A stretch of 64,000 nucleotides of DNA, from NCBI RefSeq assembly GCF_900106095.1, contig NZ_FNUD01000002.1, forward strand, positions 4,423,501 through 4,487,500, given 5' to 3'. Each line of letters begins with the position of its first letter. The stretch's first letter is position 1. This document shows, piece after piece, positions 55,125 through 64,000 of the stretch. The notes beneath the pieces are model-generated. The model saw only the letters and a program-made list of their open reading frames with translations, did no database searches and was not told the DNA's origin. The translations under genes were made by a program, and so were the position numbers. Source of the stretch: Pseudomonas deceptionensis. Its GTDB lineage: Bacteria; Pseudomonadota; Gammaproteobacteria; Pseudomonadales; Pseudomonadaceae.

Positions 55125-55685
55125 TCATTCCTTGTGCTGACGCTCAACCCACCCGGCAAATTCGTCGATGAACTTTTGCAAGAACGGCCGGGTTTTGTCT
55201 GACAGCTTGCCAGACGCATCAAATGCATCCCCCGCACCGCTCAGGTAGGCCTCAGGCTGCTGCATGCACGGCACATTGAGAAACACCAGAGACTGGCGCA
55301 AATGATGATTGGCCCCAAAGCCGCCAATGGCTCCCGGGGACACGCTGATCACCGCACCTGGTTTGCCGCTGAATACGCTTTGACCATAGGGGCGCGAGCC
55401 AACATCGATGGCGTTTTTCAGCACACCGGGCACCGAGCGGTTGTATTCAGGGGTAACAAACAGCACCGCATCGGCCGGGCGGACCTTGTCACGGAAGGCG
55501 GTGTAAGGTGCAGGGGGCGGCGTGACATCAATGTCTTCGTTGTAAAGCGCCAGCTCACCGATTTCGACAATGTTCAGCTTCAGGCTGGCCGGAGCCAGTT
55601 CGGCAAGCGCATGGGCCACTTTTCGATTGAGGGAGTCCTTCCTCAAACTGCCAACCAACACTGCAACGCTGTAGACCTTGCTCAT
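55125..55685 (-). CDS. NADPH-dependent FMN reductase (ChrR/YieF type)
   Basis: 186-residue flavodoxin-fold reductase. Motifs: VAVLVGSLRKDSLNRKVAHAL (FMN phosphate loop), FVTPEYNRSVPGVLKNAIDVGSRP and GKPGAVISVSPGAIGGFGANHHLRQSL. Members reduce quinones, chromate or azo compounds by two electrons and protect from oxidative stress. Monocistronic. The signature PEYNRSVPG is diagnostic for this group; the substrate is not shown by the sequence. Confidence 0.92.
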   Translation of the reverse strand: MSKVYSVAVLVGSLRKDSLNRKVAHALAELAPASLKLNIVEIGELALYNEDIDVTPPPAPYTAFRDKVRPADAVLFVTPEYNRSVPGVLKNAIDVGSRPYGQSVFSGKPGAVISVSPGAIGGFGANHHLRQSLVFLNVPCMQQPEAYLSGAGDAFDASGKLSDKTRPFLQKFIDEFAGWVERQHKE

Positions 55686-55881
55686 GGAAAACCCCGAGTC
55701 TGTGGCTGTAGGAAGAGTAGTTATAGATGATCGGACGCCTTTCTTGCACCCCAGTTCACCCTATCGGCCTGCAAGCCTGTAAAGTAGGCCGACTATTTTT
55801 TTCACATTGCTAAACTTCCCCTACTGAACAACGGTCTACAGAACCGCAAATTGGGTGTTTATCTCCAGAGGTTCTCTACAA

Positions 55882-56103
55882 ATGGCGGCAGTTCTCGTTG
55901 GGCAATTTCATGCAAGAGATGCGGAAGGCCGTGTCTATTCCGTGCATGAGTTTGAAAATACAGAAGCAACAGGCGACCAACTCGTAACAACGTACAAACT
56001 GGCCATTGGCGACCGAGTCAAAAAGAACGACGACAATAATTTCGAGCTGGTGCAGTCGGGCGTCATTCTGGTTCGTGATCCTTCTCCGATTGTCACAGCC
56101 TGA
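55882..56103 (+). CDS. Small conserved-type hypothetical protein
   Basis: 73-residue protein, MAAVLVGQFHARDAEGRVY followed by beta-rich, charged sequence (YKLAIGDRVKKNDDNNFELV) and ending IVTA. No signal or membrane segment. I do not recognise a function. The ATG at 55882 was preferred over an upstream in-frame start at 55855; GAGG lies about 10 bases before it. The composition is ordinary for the region. Confidence 0.65.
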   Translation: MAAVLVGQFHARDAEGRVYSVHEFENTEATGDQLVTTYKLAIGDRVKKNDDNNFELVQSGVILVRDPSPIVTA

Positions 56104-56197
56104 CCTGCTTCCCCGGCATATCGCTGAAGTCAAAGGATGAGACCTGGATCAGGCTTCGCAACGCTGAAACCTCATCTGCTGAACATGGACTTCACGC

Positions 56198-57109
56198 ATG
56201 CGTTTACGCCACATCGAAGTGATTCAGGCCATATTGCAAACCGGCAACCTCGGCCATGCTGCCGAGTTGCTGCAATTGCCAACGACCACCCTCAGCGCCA
56301 CGCTGCAGGAGGCCGAACAACAATTGGGCTTTATGCTGTTTTCCAGTGTTCGCGGGCGGCTCCAGGCCACCCGCGACACGCTTTTGCTGCAACCCCTGAT
56401 CAACCAGCTGTACCAGGCACTTGAGCCGCTGCGCCAGCTTGGCAACGACTTGCGTCAGCATCAAGAGCCGGCCTTGCGCGTGGTGTGCAGCGAGACACTG
56501 GCACAGCCACTTCTGCCCCACTGCATAGGCGCACTGCGCCGCCGCTTTCCCGACACCCCGACCACCTTGAGCAGCCAGCCTTGCGCTGAAATCGTGCGCC
56601 GTCTGTTAATGGACGAATGCGATATCGGCCTGAGCCTGCAACCGTCCGAACAATCGGGGATCGACTGCCGACCCCTGATCCAGGGCAAAGTGCAGCTTCT
56701 GGCCCCCCACGGCTGGTTATCCCCCAAGCACAAATACATCGCGCTGCAAGAGCTGGCTGGCCAGGCAATGATCGGCCTGCAGCAGCACGACCCACTGAGC
56801 CGCGTACTGGACGGCAAGCTGCAAGCCTTGCGCCCCATGCCTGTCGTGCACATTCAGGTTCAGAGTTATCAGATGATGCGCAGCATGGTGGAGGCGGGCG
56901 AAGGGCTGGCACTGGTCGACCCGTTTACGGCAGTGGGCGCCAAAGCCGGGGGGCTGGATGTGTGCCCCCTGTCGCCTGCCATTCCCGTGACACTGTATGC
57001 ACTGACACGCAAAGGCTGTGAGCCCGGGCTGGCGCTTGCTGCATTGCTCGAGATCGTGCACCGGAAAGCCGAGGCATTGCTGGCTGATCAGGGGTTGGTG
57101 GTGCTTTAA
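56198..57109 (+). CDS. LysR-family transcriptional regulator
   Basis: 303-residue LysR regulator: helix-turn-helix (RHIEVIQAILQTGNLGHAAELLQLPTTTLSATLQEAEQQLG) and an effector domain (LRVVCSETLAQPLLPHCIGALRRRFPD, VEAGEGLALVDPFTAVG). The recognition helix LPTTTLSATLQEAE departs from the usual SQPAVS pattern. No divergent partner gene adjoins it closely, so its target is unknown. Confidence 0.88.
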   Translation: MRLRHIEVIQAILQTGNLGHAAELLQLPTTTLSATLQEAEQQLGFMLFSSVRGRLQATRDTLLLQPLINQLYQALEPLRQLGNDLRQHQEPALRVVCSETLAQPLLPHCIGALRRRFPDTPTTLSSQPCAEIVRRLLMDECDIGLSLQPSEQSGIDCRPLIQGKVQLLAPHGWLSPKHKYIALQELAGQAMIGLQQHDPLSRVLDGKLQALRPMPVVHIQVQSYQMMRSMVEAGEGLALVDPFTAVGAKAGGLDVCPLSPAIPVTLYALTRKGCEPGLALAALLEIVHRKAEALLADQGLVVL

Positions 57110-57120
57110 CACCGGCAAAC

Positions 57121-57198
57121 TGTAGTCGCTGCCGAAGGCTGTGATGGGGAGTTGAAACGCGGGGCCACGCCCGCTTCGCAGCCGTCACAGCGACTACA
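57121..57198. repeat. Inverted REP-like pair
   Basis: Outer arms TGTAGTCGCTG (57121-57131) and CAGCGACTACA (57188-57198), with inner elements CGAAGGCTGTGATGG and CTTCGCAGCCGTCAC that can also pair. The right arm overlaps the stop codon of the next gene on the minus strand. Confidence 0.7.
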
Positions 57199-57775
57199 CA
57201 GGCTGAATCCGGCTCTCGAAAATCAGATACCAGAAAATCGCTACCTCGCTGGTCTGCGGATCAATACCGCGATAGCGCAAATAATCGATCCCGCCTACCT
57301 GATACCCGCAACGTTCGTACAAGCGGCAGGCGCCGAGATTGTTGTTCTGGGTTTCAAGCATGATCCCTGGCAGGTTCTTCTTGTGGCTCCAGAACTTGAC
57401 CACTTCCAGCAACGACCTTGCGACACCATGGCGACGGGCACTGGCCACCACCGCCAGCTCGTCAACATGGGCAAACCCATTCCAGTTGGTGCTCACCACC
57501 ACATGCCCGACCGGCTGGTTGTCCAGATAGGCCATGAAAATGTCACTGTCCTTGCCACCGCGATAGCTGGCAAATTCATCCGGGTCGATGCCGTAGCATT
57601 TGCGGTAAGGCGTGATCAGATCCAGCGGCCAGTGCTCAACCTTTTTATGACGATCGGCACGGGCATAGGCGCGCACTTCAAAGCTGAAATCGTTGCACCA
57701 CACATACGGGGCAAAACCTTCGTCAGCCAGACGTACCGAGACTTGAGGGTCTTTGGGGTTCATAACCAGGTGCAT
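57194..57775 (-). CDS. GNAT-family N-acetyltransferase
   Basis: 193-residue acetyltransferase; acetyl-CoA loop VVASARRHGVARSLLEVV, preceded by FAHVDELAV and followed by MLETQNNNLGACRLYERCGYQVGGIDY, as in streptothricin-type GNAT enzymes. Resistance function is not shown. ATG 57775 has AAGGA 6 nt before it; the longer frame does not. Its TAG lies inside a REP-like arm. Confidence 0.85.
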   Translation of the reverse strand: MHLVMNPKDPQVSVRLADEGFAPYVWCNDFSFEVRAYARADRHKKVEHWPLDLITPYRKCYGIDPDEFASYRGGKDSDIFMAYLDNQPVGHVVVSTNWNGFAHVDELAVVASARRHGVARSLLEVVKFWSHKKNLPGIMLETQNNNLGACRLYERCGYQVGGIDYLRYRGIDPQTSEVAIFWYLIFESRIQPV

Positions 57776-57847
57776 GAAAAATCCTTCTTTCCTTTCGTCA
57801 ATGCGGGCAACGGGCTGCTGCACAGCCCATCGCAGACCTCGCAACGA

Positions 57848-58603
57848 CTACAAGGCCTGCCCCTTCGCATCGAGAAGCTGAGCCCAGAGCGACGGACCAC
57901 CCGCCGATTTGGCAATAGCTTCAAGCCGTGCGGCATGCTCAGCCAAGTCGCTTTCACTTGCACGAATAATCCGACCCGGCTGGCGGTCGGCCGACAGGCG
58001 GCGAATTTCGCTGGCCTGATTGCCCGAACCTTCGCCTGACCCATTACCGTCAGAAGCATTACCGGCCAACGACAGGCTGGTCTGCCCGCCCGTCATGGTC
58101 AGGTAAACGTCTGCCAGGATCTCGGAGTCAAGCAATGCGCCGTGAAGTTCACGGCCCGAGTTGTCGACGCCATAACGTTTGCACAAGGCATCGAGGCTGT
58201 TGCGCTGCCCCGGGTGACGCGCGCGCGCCATCGCCAGGGTATCGAGGATGGTGCAGTGCGCAGTGAGGTCAGCCCGGTCCATCTGCCCGATCAGGGCAAA
58301 TTCGTTATTCAGGAAGCCCACGTCGAACGCGGCGTTATGAATGATCAGCTGAGCGCCCTTGATGAAGTCAAAGAACTCATCGGCCACTTCAGCAAAGCGG
58401 GGCTTGCCCACCAGAAATTCGTTGGTAATGCCGTGGACGCCAATGGCGCCTTCGTCACTTTCACGGTCGGGTTGCAGGTACACGTGAAAATGCCGGCCCG
58501 TCAAACGACGGCCCATCAACTCGACGCAACCGATCTCGATCACCCGGTGGCCATCGGTGACCGGCATACCGGTGGTTTCAGTATCGAGTACAACACTACG
58601 CAT
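57848..58603 (-). CDS. dnaQ: DNA polymerase III epsilon subunit (proofreading exonuclease)
   Basis: 3'-5' proofreading exonuclease of the replicative polymerase, 251 residues. Exo [23 protein letters not shown] (catalytic Asp and Glu), Exo [19 protein letters not shown] and Exo III with [15 protein letters not shown] are all present, and a Gly/Ser-rich linker ([15 protein letters not shown]) precedes the C-terminal polymerase-binding segment. It overlaps rnhA by 8 bases, the dnaQ-rnhA arrangement of gammaproteobacteria. Confidence 0.95.
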   Translation of the reverse strand: MRSVVLDTETTGMPVTDGHRVIEIGCVELMGRRLTGRHFHVYLQPDRESDEGAIGVHGITNEFLVGKPRFAEVADEFFDFIKGAQLIIHNAAFDVGFLNNEFALIGQMDRADLTAHCTILDTLAMARARHPGQRNSLDALCKRYGVDNSGRELHGALLDSEILADVYLTMTGGQTSLSLAGNASDGNGSGEGSGNQASEIRRLSADRQPGRIIRASESDLAEHAARLEAIAKSAGGPSLWAQLLDAKGQAL

Positions 58604-59048
58604 GCTTGATGCCCCTCATTTCATCCACGCCGCGGTTAGCCAGCTGGTCCGCACGCTCGTTACCGTAGTGACCAATGTGCCCGCGTACCCACTGCCATTT
58701 CACGGTGTGACGACTGACCTGCTCATCGAGCAGCTTCCACAGGTCGGCATTTTTCACCGGCTCTTTGGCAGCCGTTTTCCAGCCGCGTTTTTTCCAGTTG
58801 ACCATCCACTCGGTGATGCCTTTCATCACGTACTGGGAGTCAGTCACCAGCAACACCTCACAAGGACGCTTGAGCTCTTCAAGCCCGCGAATGGCTGCCA
58901 TCAGCTCCATGCGGTTGTTGGTGGTATTGGGCTCGCCACCCCAAAGTTCCTTTTCAACGCCCTGGCAAACCAGCAAAGCACCCCAGCCACCTGGGCCAGG
59001 ATTGCCCTTGCAGGCACCATCGGTGAACATTTCAACGCTATCGCTCAT
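58596..59048 (-). CDS. rnhA: Ribonuclease HI
   Basis: Degrades RNA in RNA-DNA hybrids. 150 residues with the four acidic catalytic residues in [22 protein letters not shown] (Asp), [14 protein letters not shown] (Glu), [13 protein letters not shown] (Asp) and [13 protein letters not shown] (Asp). Coupled with dnaQ, which it overlaps. Confidence 0.96.
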   Translation of the reverse strand: MSDSVEMFTDGACKGNPGPGGWGALLVCQGVEKELWGGEPNTTNNRMELMAAIRGLEELKRPCEVLLVTDSQYVMKGITEWMVNWKKRGWKTAAKEPVKNADLWKLLDEQVSRHTVKWQWVRGHIGHYGNERADQLANRGVDEMRGIKHA

Positions 59049-59134
59049 TACAAACTATCCAGAAAAGGCTGCTTATGGCCTGCCCAACAAGAATGGACAG
59101 CGCCTGAGCCGGGTCACCCCGGCCCAACATGGAA

Positions 59135-59893
59135 TTAAGATTCAGTGTGACGCCGATTGACCTTGGCCATCTGCAAGGGGATCAGCTTGCCCATCGGTTC
59201 CCGGCGTAACGGATTGACGGGCCGCAAGCCCACCACCATTTTGCGCGCGACCAACACATAGAAGCCGCCACCGGCCAATTGCCAGTTGCCTGCCTTGCGC
59301 TCCCAGCCTGCCAAACGGCTTTGCCACGCCTTGGATGCAAGCGGCGGACGATAGCACCCGAAGCGGCGTTTCTCCAGCGCAAAGCCCAGCAGGTTCAGCC
59401 AGTCGGCCACCCGTGAAGGTGAAATGCAACGGGCCTTGCGCAGGGCATCATTGGTGAACACATGGCGCAACCCCCAGCTGCTCCACGGGTTGATCCCTAC
59501 AATCAGCAAGTGCCCGCCGGGGCGCACGCTGCTGGCCGCTTCGCGCAGCAAGCCATGGGGTGACAGGCAAAAATCCAGGCCATGCTGCAACACCACCACA
59601 TCGGCTGCGTGCTCGCACAGCGGCCAGGCCTGCTCTTCACAAATGATCTCGACACCCGGCAGAGGTGCGCCAAGGCGCACATTGCGCCGCACTTGAGGCG
59701 CCTTCGGAGGAGGCTCGGCACCCGGCCCGTAATGCACCAGGTAGCCGCCGAAAAAGCGCCCCAACTCGTCCTCGAGCACCCGCTGCTCCTCTTCAAGCAG
59801 CAACTGCCCATGTGGGCCGGACAGCCATTCCCGCGCCGAACTGATCAGTGCCAGCCACTCAGGGTCCGCCTGAGCCAATGCTTTATCGGTCAT
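59135..59893 (-). CDS. Class I SAM-dependent methyltransferase
   Basis: 252-residue protein with a methyltransferase core: [65 protein letters not shown] read in sections. The usual acidic-Gly loop (DxGxG) is not evident, so the N-terminal part of the fold is atypical. GGAGG lies 4 nt before ATG 59893; a longer frame to 60004 would cross the gloB promoter. Located between gloB and rnhA as in other Pseudomonas. Substrate unknown. Confidence 0.85.
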   Translation of the reverse strand: MTDKALAQADPEWLALISSAREWLSGPHGQLLLEEEQRVLEDELGRFFGGYLVHYGPGAEPPPKAPQVRRNVRLGAPLPGVEIICEEQAWPLCEHAADVVVLQHGLDFCLSPHGLLREAASSVRPGGHLLIVGINPWSSWGLRHVFTNDALRKARCISPSRVADWLNLLGFALEKRRFGCYRPPLASKAWQSRLAGWERKAGNWQLAGGGFYVLVARKMVVGLRPVNPLRREPMGKLIPLQMAKVNRRHTES

Positions 59894-59966
59894 TGCTCCT
59901 CCAACTCGCCATCTACCTATCACAAGCCCTAAGATGCGCCATTGTTTCGCACTTGGGAATTGCACC

Positions 59967-60746
59967 ATGTTACAGATCGACGCCCTGCCCGCCTTTAATG
60001 ACAACTACATCTGGTTGTTACAGGACACGACCCACAAGCGCTGCGCCGTGGTCGACCCGGGGGACGCCGCACCTGTGCTGGCCTGGCTGGCCCTGCACCC
60101 GGACTGGGCACTGAGTGACATTCTGATCACCCATCACCACTTCGACCATGTGGGCGGTGTTGCACAGCTCCACGAACACACTAGCGCGAAGGTCTGGGGC
60201 CCGGCGCTGGAGACCATCCCGGCCCGACAAGTGGCACTCAACGACGGCGACCGGATCGAAGTTATGGGCCTTGAGTTCAAGGTCATTCTCGTCCCGGGCC
60301 ACACCCTGGGGCACATTGCCTACTATCACGACGATCCAGCGGCCCCTTTGCTGTTTTGTGGCGATACCCTGTTCGCCGCAGGGTGTGGCCGGTTGTTCGA
60401 GGGCACTCCCGAACAGATGCACCACTCGCTGAGCCGGCTCGCTGCCCTGCCCGCCCACACCGGCGTGTATTGCACCCACGAATACACCTTGAGCAACTTG
60501 CGCTTTGCCCGGGCGGTAGAGCCCAACAACCCGGATATTGCAGCGCGGGTCGATCAGGTGACGCAATGGCGCGCCGAAGGTCGCATCAGTTTGCCCTCGA
60601 CCATTGCCCTCGAATTACGCACAAATCCCTTTCTACGGGTCAATGAAACATCTGTTAAAGAAAAAGCTGACGAGTGGAACAGCCTCGACAATGCCTCGCC
60701 CAGTGCTGTCTTTGCCAGCTTGCGCAGCTGGAAAGATAAGTTCTAA
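59967..60746 (+). CDS. gloB: Hydroxyacylglutathione hydrolase (glyoxalase II)
   Basis: Zinc hydrolase converting S-D-lactoylglutathione to lactate and glutathione in methylglyoxal detoxification. 259 residues; metallo-beta-lactamase motif [15 protein letters not shown], the later ligands in [13 protein letters not shown] and [23 protein letters not shown], and [15 protein letters not shown]-terminal [10 protein letters not shown] is the glutathione-binding part. The start at 59967 gives the standard [18 protein letters not shown]. Divergent from the methyltransferase. Confidence 0.95.
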   Translation: MLQIDALPAFNDNYIWLLQDTTHKRCAVVDPGDAAPVLAWLALHPDWALSDILITHHHFDHVGGVAQLHEHTSAKVWGPALETIPARQVALNDGDRIEVMGLEFKVILVPGHTLGHIAYYHDDPAAPLLFCGDTLFAAGCGRLFEGTPEQMHHSLSRLAALPAHTGVYCTHEYTLSNLRFARAVEPNNPDIAARVDQVTQWRAEGRISLPSTIALELRTNPFLRVNETSVKEKADEWNSLDNASPSAVFASLRSWKDKF

Positions 60747-60845
60747 ACCGGGTTGCGGTTGGCACAAAAATTCTGAACAGTTGACCGCGCCCCACCTGCT
60801 TTCTAGAATCCCCCGACATTTTTGCCTGAACATACCCTCCAGACA

Positions 60846-62246
60846 ATGTCGTCATTTAAAGGTAACTCCATCAACTCAGACGCATTGACGCGCTTGGTTA
60901 AAGCCATCGCGGTGGCTGTGTCCGCCACTCTCGCGGGCTGCCAATCCATGGATCATTCGGCACAAACCGCCGAAAGACCCAGCCTTAAAGTAGCCAAACG
61001 TACTCCGCAGCAGCCTTTGTGGCTCAGTGAAAAGCCTAGCCCCGTCGCCCCGCAAGATGTGTGGGAACGGATGCGCCAGGGTTTCAAGCTGCAAGACGGT
61101 CAGAACGTAAACCCCCGCATTGAACAACAGCGCCTGTGGTTTGCCAGCAACCCGTCGTTTCTCGAAAACGCCGGCGAGCGCGGCAGCCTTTACATCCACT
61201 ACATTGTGGAACGCCTCGAAGAGCGCAACATGCCGCTGGAACTGGCCCTGCTGCCAGCCATCGAAAGCGCCTACAACCCAATGGCGTATTCCCACGCCAA
61301 TGCGGTCGGGCTCTGGCAGTTCATCCCTTCGACGGGTCGCTACTTCAATTTGCGTCAAACCCGGGCCTACGACGGTCGTCGTGACATTACGGCCTCAACC
61401 CTTGCAGCCCTCAATTACCTGAACCGTCTGCACGACATGTTCAACGGTGACTGGCTGCTGGCCCTGGCCGCTTACAACGCTGGCGAAGGCACCGTAAGCC
61501 GGGCCATCGAGCGCAATGAAAAGCTCGGCCTGCCGACCGACTACTGGAACCTGCCACTGCCGCAGGAAACCAAAGACTACGTTCCGAAACTCCTGGCCCT
61601 GTCACAAGTGGTTCTGGCCCCTGAGGCCTACGGCATCAACCTGAACCCGATCGCCAACGAACCCTACTTCGAAATGGTCGAGATCAAGCAGTCCATGGAC
61701 TTGTCTCGCGTGGCAGCGCTGGCCGAGATCGACGAAGACGAGATGTTCCAGCTCAACCCCGCCTACAAACAGCGCGCCACCATTGATGGCCCGCAGCACT
61801 TGCTGGTGCCCACCTCCAAAGCGCAACTGCTGACCGCCAGCCTGTCCAACCTGAAGCCGGAAGAGCTGGTTAGCCTGCGCCCTAAAAAGCCGGTGTTTGA
61901 CAACATCGCAAGCACTCAGCCTGCCCGCCTCAACCGCAAGTACCGGGTTAAAAGTGGCGACAACCTGACCCTGATCGCCAAGGCGAACAAGGTCGATGTC
62001 AAAGACCTGCAGCACTGGAACAAGCTCAGCGGCAACAACCTCAAGGCAGGTCAAATCCTGGTCATGCAGGACACGCGCAAGCCAACAGCCAAAAAGCCGA
62101 CGCAGTACAAGGTCAAGAAAGGCGATTCGCTGTACATCGTGGCCAAGCGGTTCAACGTTGAGATGCAACATCTCAAGCGCTGGAACCCGAGCAGCGCCAA
62201 AGCCCTTAAACCCGGGCAGATGCTGACTGTCTCCAGTCCACGCTAA
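60846..62246 (+). CDS. mltD: Membrane-bound lytic murein transglycosylase D
   Basis: Peptidoglycan-cleaving lipoprotein of 466 residues. Lipobox ATLAGC precedes a lytic transglycosylase (SLT) domain with the catalytic Glu in ALLPAIESAYNPMAYSHANAVGLWQFIPSTG and YNAGEGTVSRAIERN. Two LysM peptidoglycan-binding domains follow (KYRVKSGDNLTLIAKANKVDV and QYKVKKGDSLYIVAKRFNVEM). The start at 60846 is preferred over a TTG at 60822. A long palindrome follows the stop. Confidence 0.93.
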   Translation: MSSFKGNSINSDALTRLVKAIAVAVSATLAGCQSMDHSAQTAERPSLKVAKRTPQQPLWLSEKPSPVAPQDVWERMRQGFKLQDGQNVNPRIEQQRLWFASNPSFLENAGERGSLYIHYIVERLEERNMPLELALLPAIESAYNPMAYSHANAVGLWQFIPSTGRYFNLRQTRAYDGRRDITASTLAALNYLNRLHDMFNGDWLLALAAYNAGEGTVSRAIERNEKLGLPTDYWNLPLPQETKDYVPKLLALSQVVLAPEAYGINLNPIANEPYFEMVEIKQSMDLSRVAALAEIDEDEMFQLNPAYKQRATIDGPQHLLVPTSKAQLLTASLSNLKPEELVSLRPKKPVFDNIASTQPARLNRKYRVKSGDNLTLIAKANKVDVKDLQHWNKLSGNNLKAGQILVMQDTRKPTAKKPTQYKVKKGDSLYIVAKRFNVEMQHLKRWNPSSAKALKPGQMLTVSSPR

Positions 62247-62264
62247 ACACAACACCGATACATT

Positions 62265-62312
62265 TGCGGGCAAGTTGTTTCCTACGTCTGAGTAGGAAAC
62301 AACTTGCCCGCA
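62265..62312. repeat. 21-bp perfect palindrome after mltD
   Basis: Arms 62265-62285 and 62292-62312 are exact inverted copies (starting TGCGGGCAAGTTG) around GTCTGA. It is related to the Pseudomonas GCGGGCAAG...GTAGGA repeat. The T-run is poor, so it may act as a REP-type stabiliser as much as a terminator. Confidence 0.75.
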
Positions 62313-62402
62313 GTGCTTTCCAGAGTGGCCTTTTTCCTACAGATACAAGCTGTTACTGTACGGAAACCCTAAGCCCAATGCCTGGATCGGATCTCTGACT
62401 TG

Positions 62403-64000
62403 ATGCGTCCCCTCCTTACGCTATTTATCAGCCTGGCCTTGAGCTCCCCTGCAGGCGCAACCCTGAGCGAAAGCCACGGTTATGCGCAGTTCGGCACACT
62501 CAAATACCCGGCCACGTTCACCCATTTCGACTGGGTCAACCCGGACGCGCCCAAAGGCGGGACCTTGAAGGTCATGGCGTTCGGCACCTTCGACACGCTC
62601 AACCCTTACACCTTCAAAGGCACCAGCCCGGTATCGACCCCCAACTTCCTGCAATACGGGGTCAATGAGCTAAACGAAACGCTGATGGCCGGGACTGGCC
62701 AATACGCCCCCTCCGGCGACGAGCCCACCTCCAGCTATGGGTTGATCGCACAGTCGGTGGAGTACAACGAAGACCGTAGCTGGGTGGTCTTTAACCTGCG
62801 CCCCGAAGCCCGATTTCACGACGGCGCCCCGATTACGGCCTACGACGTAGCGTTCTCATACAACCTGCTGCTCAAAGAAGGTCATCCGCAATACAGGACC
62901 AACCTCCAGGAGGTCCTGCGGGTAGATGTTCTGGGGCCCAAGCGCATCCGTTTTGTATTCAAGCGCGCGGGCAACCCCTTGCTGATTCTGCGCCTGGGCG
63001 AATTGCCCGTGCTGCCCCAGCACTACTGGGCAAAACGCGACTTTAAGGCCACCACCTTTGAACCCCCACTGGGCAGCGGCCCGTACCGCATCACCAAGGT
63101 CACCCCCGGTCGACAAGTGATTTTTGAGCATGTCAAAAACTGGTGGGGCGCCAACCTGCCGGTCAACCGTGGCAAATACAACTTCGACCGCGTGGAAGTG
63201 GAGTTCTACCGCGACAGCGATGTCGCGTTCGAAGCCTTTAAAGCCGGCGAGTTCGATATCTATATCGAACACCAGGCCAAGAACTGGGCCAATGGCTATA
63301 ACTTCCCCGCAGTACGCCGTGGTGACGTGATCAAAGCCGAAATCACCCACCAGATCCCGACTCAAACCCAAGGGCTGTTCATGAACAGCCGCCGCCCGAC
63401 CTTTGAGCAAACCAAAGTCCGCGAGGCTCTGGGTTTGATGTTCGACTTTGAATGGACCAATCGCGCCCTGTTCAACAGCGCCTACCAGCGCGCTGCAAGC
63501 TATTACCCCAATAGTGAGTTCTCGGCCACAGGCATTCCCCAGGGGCATGAATGGCTGATGCTGTCGCCTTACCGCAACCAGCTGCCGCCCGAGATGTTCA
63601 GCCAGCCCTTCGCCCTGTCGCAAACCAAGGGCGAGGGAATTCCTCGGCAAACCCTGCGTCAGGCGCTGGGCCTTTTGGCTGAGGGCGGATGGACGCTGTC
63701 GGGGCAACGCCTGCTAAACAGCGACGGTAAACCGCTTCGTTTCGAAATATTGCTGGTAAACCCGAACCTTGAGCGCATCCTGCAACCCTATGTGGAAAAC
63801 CTGGCGAGTATCGGCATCGACGCCCGCTTGCGTACCGTAGACCGCGCCCAATACAAGCAGCGACTGGATCAATTCGATTTCGACATGATCCTGATGACCC
63901 TCGACCAGACCCTGAGCCCCGGTCTTGAGCAGTGGCAGTACTTCCACTCCAGCCAGGCCGGGGTCAAGGGCAGCAAAAACTATGCAGGCGTGTCCAACCC
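62403..64000 (+). CDS. Family-5 extracellular peptide-binding protein, YejA-like, 3' end cut by window
   Basis: Periplasmic solute-binding protein for oligopeptide-type ABC import. 532 codons are visible. Signal peptide MRPLLTLFISLALSSPAGA is followed by SBP_bac_5 motifs: YPATFTHFDWVNPDAPKGGTLKVMAFGTFDTLNPYTFKG, VVFNLRPEARFHDGAPITAYDVAFSY, LGSGPYRITKVTPGRQVIF, and GLFMNSRRPTFEQTKVREALGLMFDFEW, each read from the sequence in parts. FDWVNPDAPKGG marks the YejA subgroup (microcin C and peptide import in enterobacteria). It follows mltD, as I recall for PA1812-PA1810. The natural stop lies beyond 64000. Confidence 0.92.
   Translation, partial: MRPLLTLFISLALSSPAGATLSESHGYAQFGTLKYPATFTHFDWVNPDAPKGGTLKVMAFGTFDTLNPYTFKGTSPVSTPNFLQYGVNELNETLMAGTGQYAPSGDEPTSSYGLIAQSVEYNEDRSWVVFNLRPEARFHDGAPITAYDVAFSYNLLLKEGHPQYRTNLQEVLRVDVLGPKRIRFVFKRAGNPLLILRLGELPVLPQHYWAKRDFKATTFEPPLGSGPYRITKVTPGRQVIFEHVKNWWGANLPVNRGKYNFDRVEVEFYRDSDVAFEAFKAGEFDIYIEHQAKNWANGYNFPAVRRGDVIKAEITHQIPTQTQGLFMNSRRPTFEQTKVREALGLMFDFEWTNRALFNSAYQRAASYYPNSEFSATGIPQGHEWLMLSPYRNQLPPEMFSQPFALSQTKGEGIPRQTLRQALGLLAEGGWTLSGQRLLNSDGKPLRFEILLVNPNLERILQPYVENLASIGIDARLRTVDRAQYKQRLDQFDFDMILMTLDQTLSPGLEQWQYFHSSQAGVKGSKNYAGVSN

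Noticed and set aside
57152-58039. 295-codon plus-strand frame across the GNAT gene and dnaQ
   Set aside because: It starts in a REP-like element and runs antisense to two well-supported genes.

Overview
This 64 kb window is chromosomal DNA of a Pseudomonas, most likely from the P. fluorescens lineage in the broad sense. The basis is GC-rich coding with dense, short-spaced genes; a CrcY-type small RNA directly downstream of the HMG-CoA lyase gene (a Pseudomonas synteny); a PrrF-type small RNA under a Fur box; DUF2790 proteins; Pseudomonas-type REP palindromes; and a dnaQ-rnhA-methyltransferase-gloB-mltD-solute-binding block arranged as I recall it from P. aeruginosa (PA1816 down to PA1810). 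I see no rRNA, tRNA, CRISPR array, insertion sequence or prophage.

Layout. 1-2.4 kb: the 5' three quarters of a Mg2+ P-type ATPase gene (mgtA, minus strand, cut by the window edge) behind a long structured leader. 2.4-7.7 kb: an iron-regulated module made of a FecI/FpvI-type sigma factor with a candidate Fur box, then the pyoverdine efflux genes pvdR-pvdT-opmQ behind a textbook PvdS iron-starvation box. 7.8-14.2 kb: dkgB, zapE, a tandem pair of DUF2790 genes, small acetyltransferase, periplasmic and lipoprotein genes, an unpaired FecR-type anti-sigma factor and a Fur-like winged-helix regulator lacking the metal-binding half. 14.3-22.8 kb: tamA-tamB, a GNAT gene, xthA and a PstS-OmpA fusion. 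22.8-34.7 kb: acyl-CoA and leucine catabolism (acyl-CoA dehydrogenase, LysR gene, liuR-liuE, the CrcY RNA with its sigma-54 promoter, an acyl-CoA synthetase and liuABCD), with three matching LiuR-type operators. 34.8-35.9 kb: a CI-like repressor that has lost its self-cleavage dyad, facing a small DUF3077/DUF6124-like gene. 36-39.4 kb: leucine dehydrogenase with a divergent Lrp regulator, the PrrF RNA, and an M14 carboxypeptidase. 39.4-45.7 kb: a seven-gene archaic (Csu/CupE-type) chaperone-usher pilus operon. 45.9-48.1 kb: an LRR-kinase fusion and a YebC paralogue. 48.2-55.1 kb: 2-aminoethylphosphonate use (FAD oxidoreductase, organophosphate-type transporter, two paralogous LysR regulators, phnW, phnX). 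55.1-64 kb: an FMN reductase, a LysR gene, GNAT, dnaQ, rnhA, a methyltransferase, gloB, mltD and the start of a YejA-like solute-binding protein gene.

Three themes tie the genes together. First, iron: the sigma factor, PvdS-type promoter, efflux pump, FecR, Fur-like protein and PrrF are all iron-linked, yet no pyoverdine synthetase or receptor gene lies here. Second, leucine and carbon control: leucine dehydrogenase and the Liu enzymes form most of the route from leucine to acetoacetate plus acetyl-CoA, with the catabolite-repression RNA CrcY embedded between them. Third, phosphonate use: transporter, oxidoreductase, PhnW and PhnX form a compact route to acetaldehyde and phosphate with two dedicated regulators. 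All functional calls are by recognition of sequence motifs and synteny; no database search was run.
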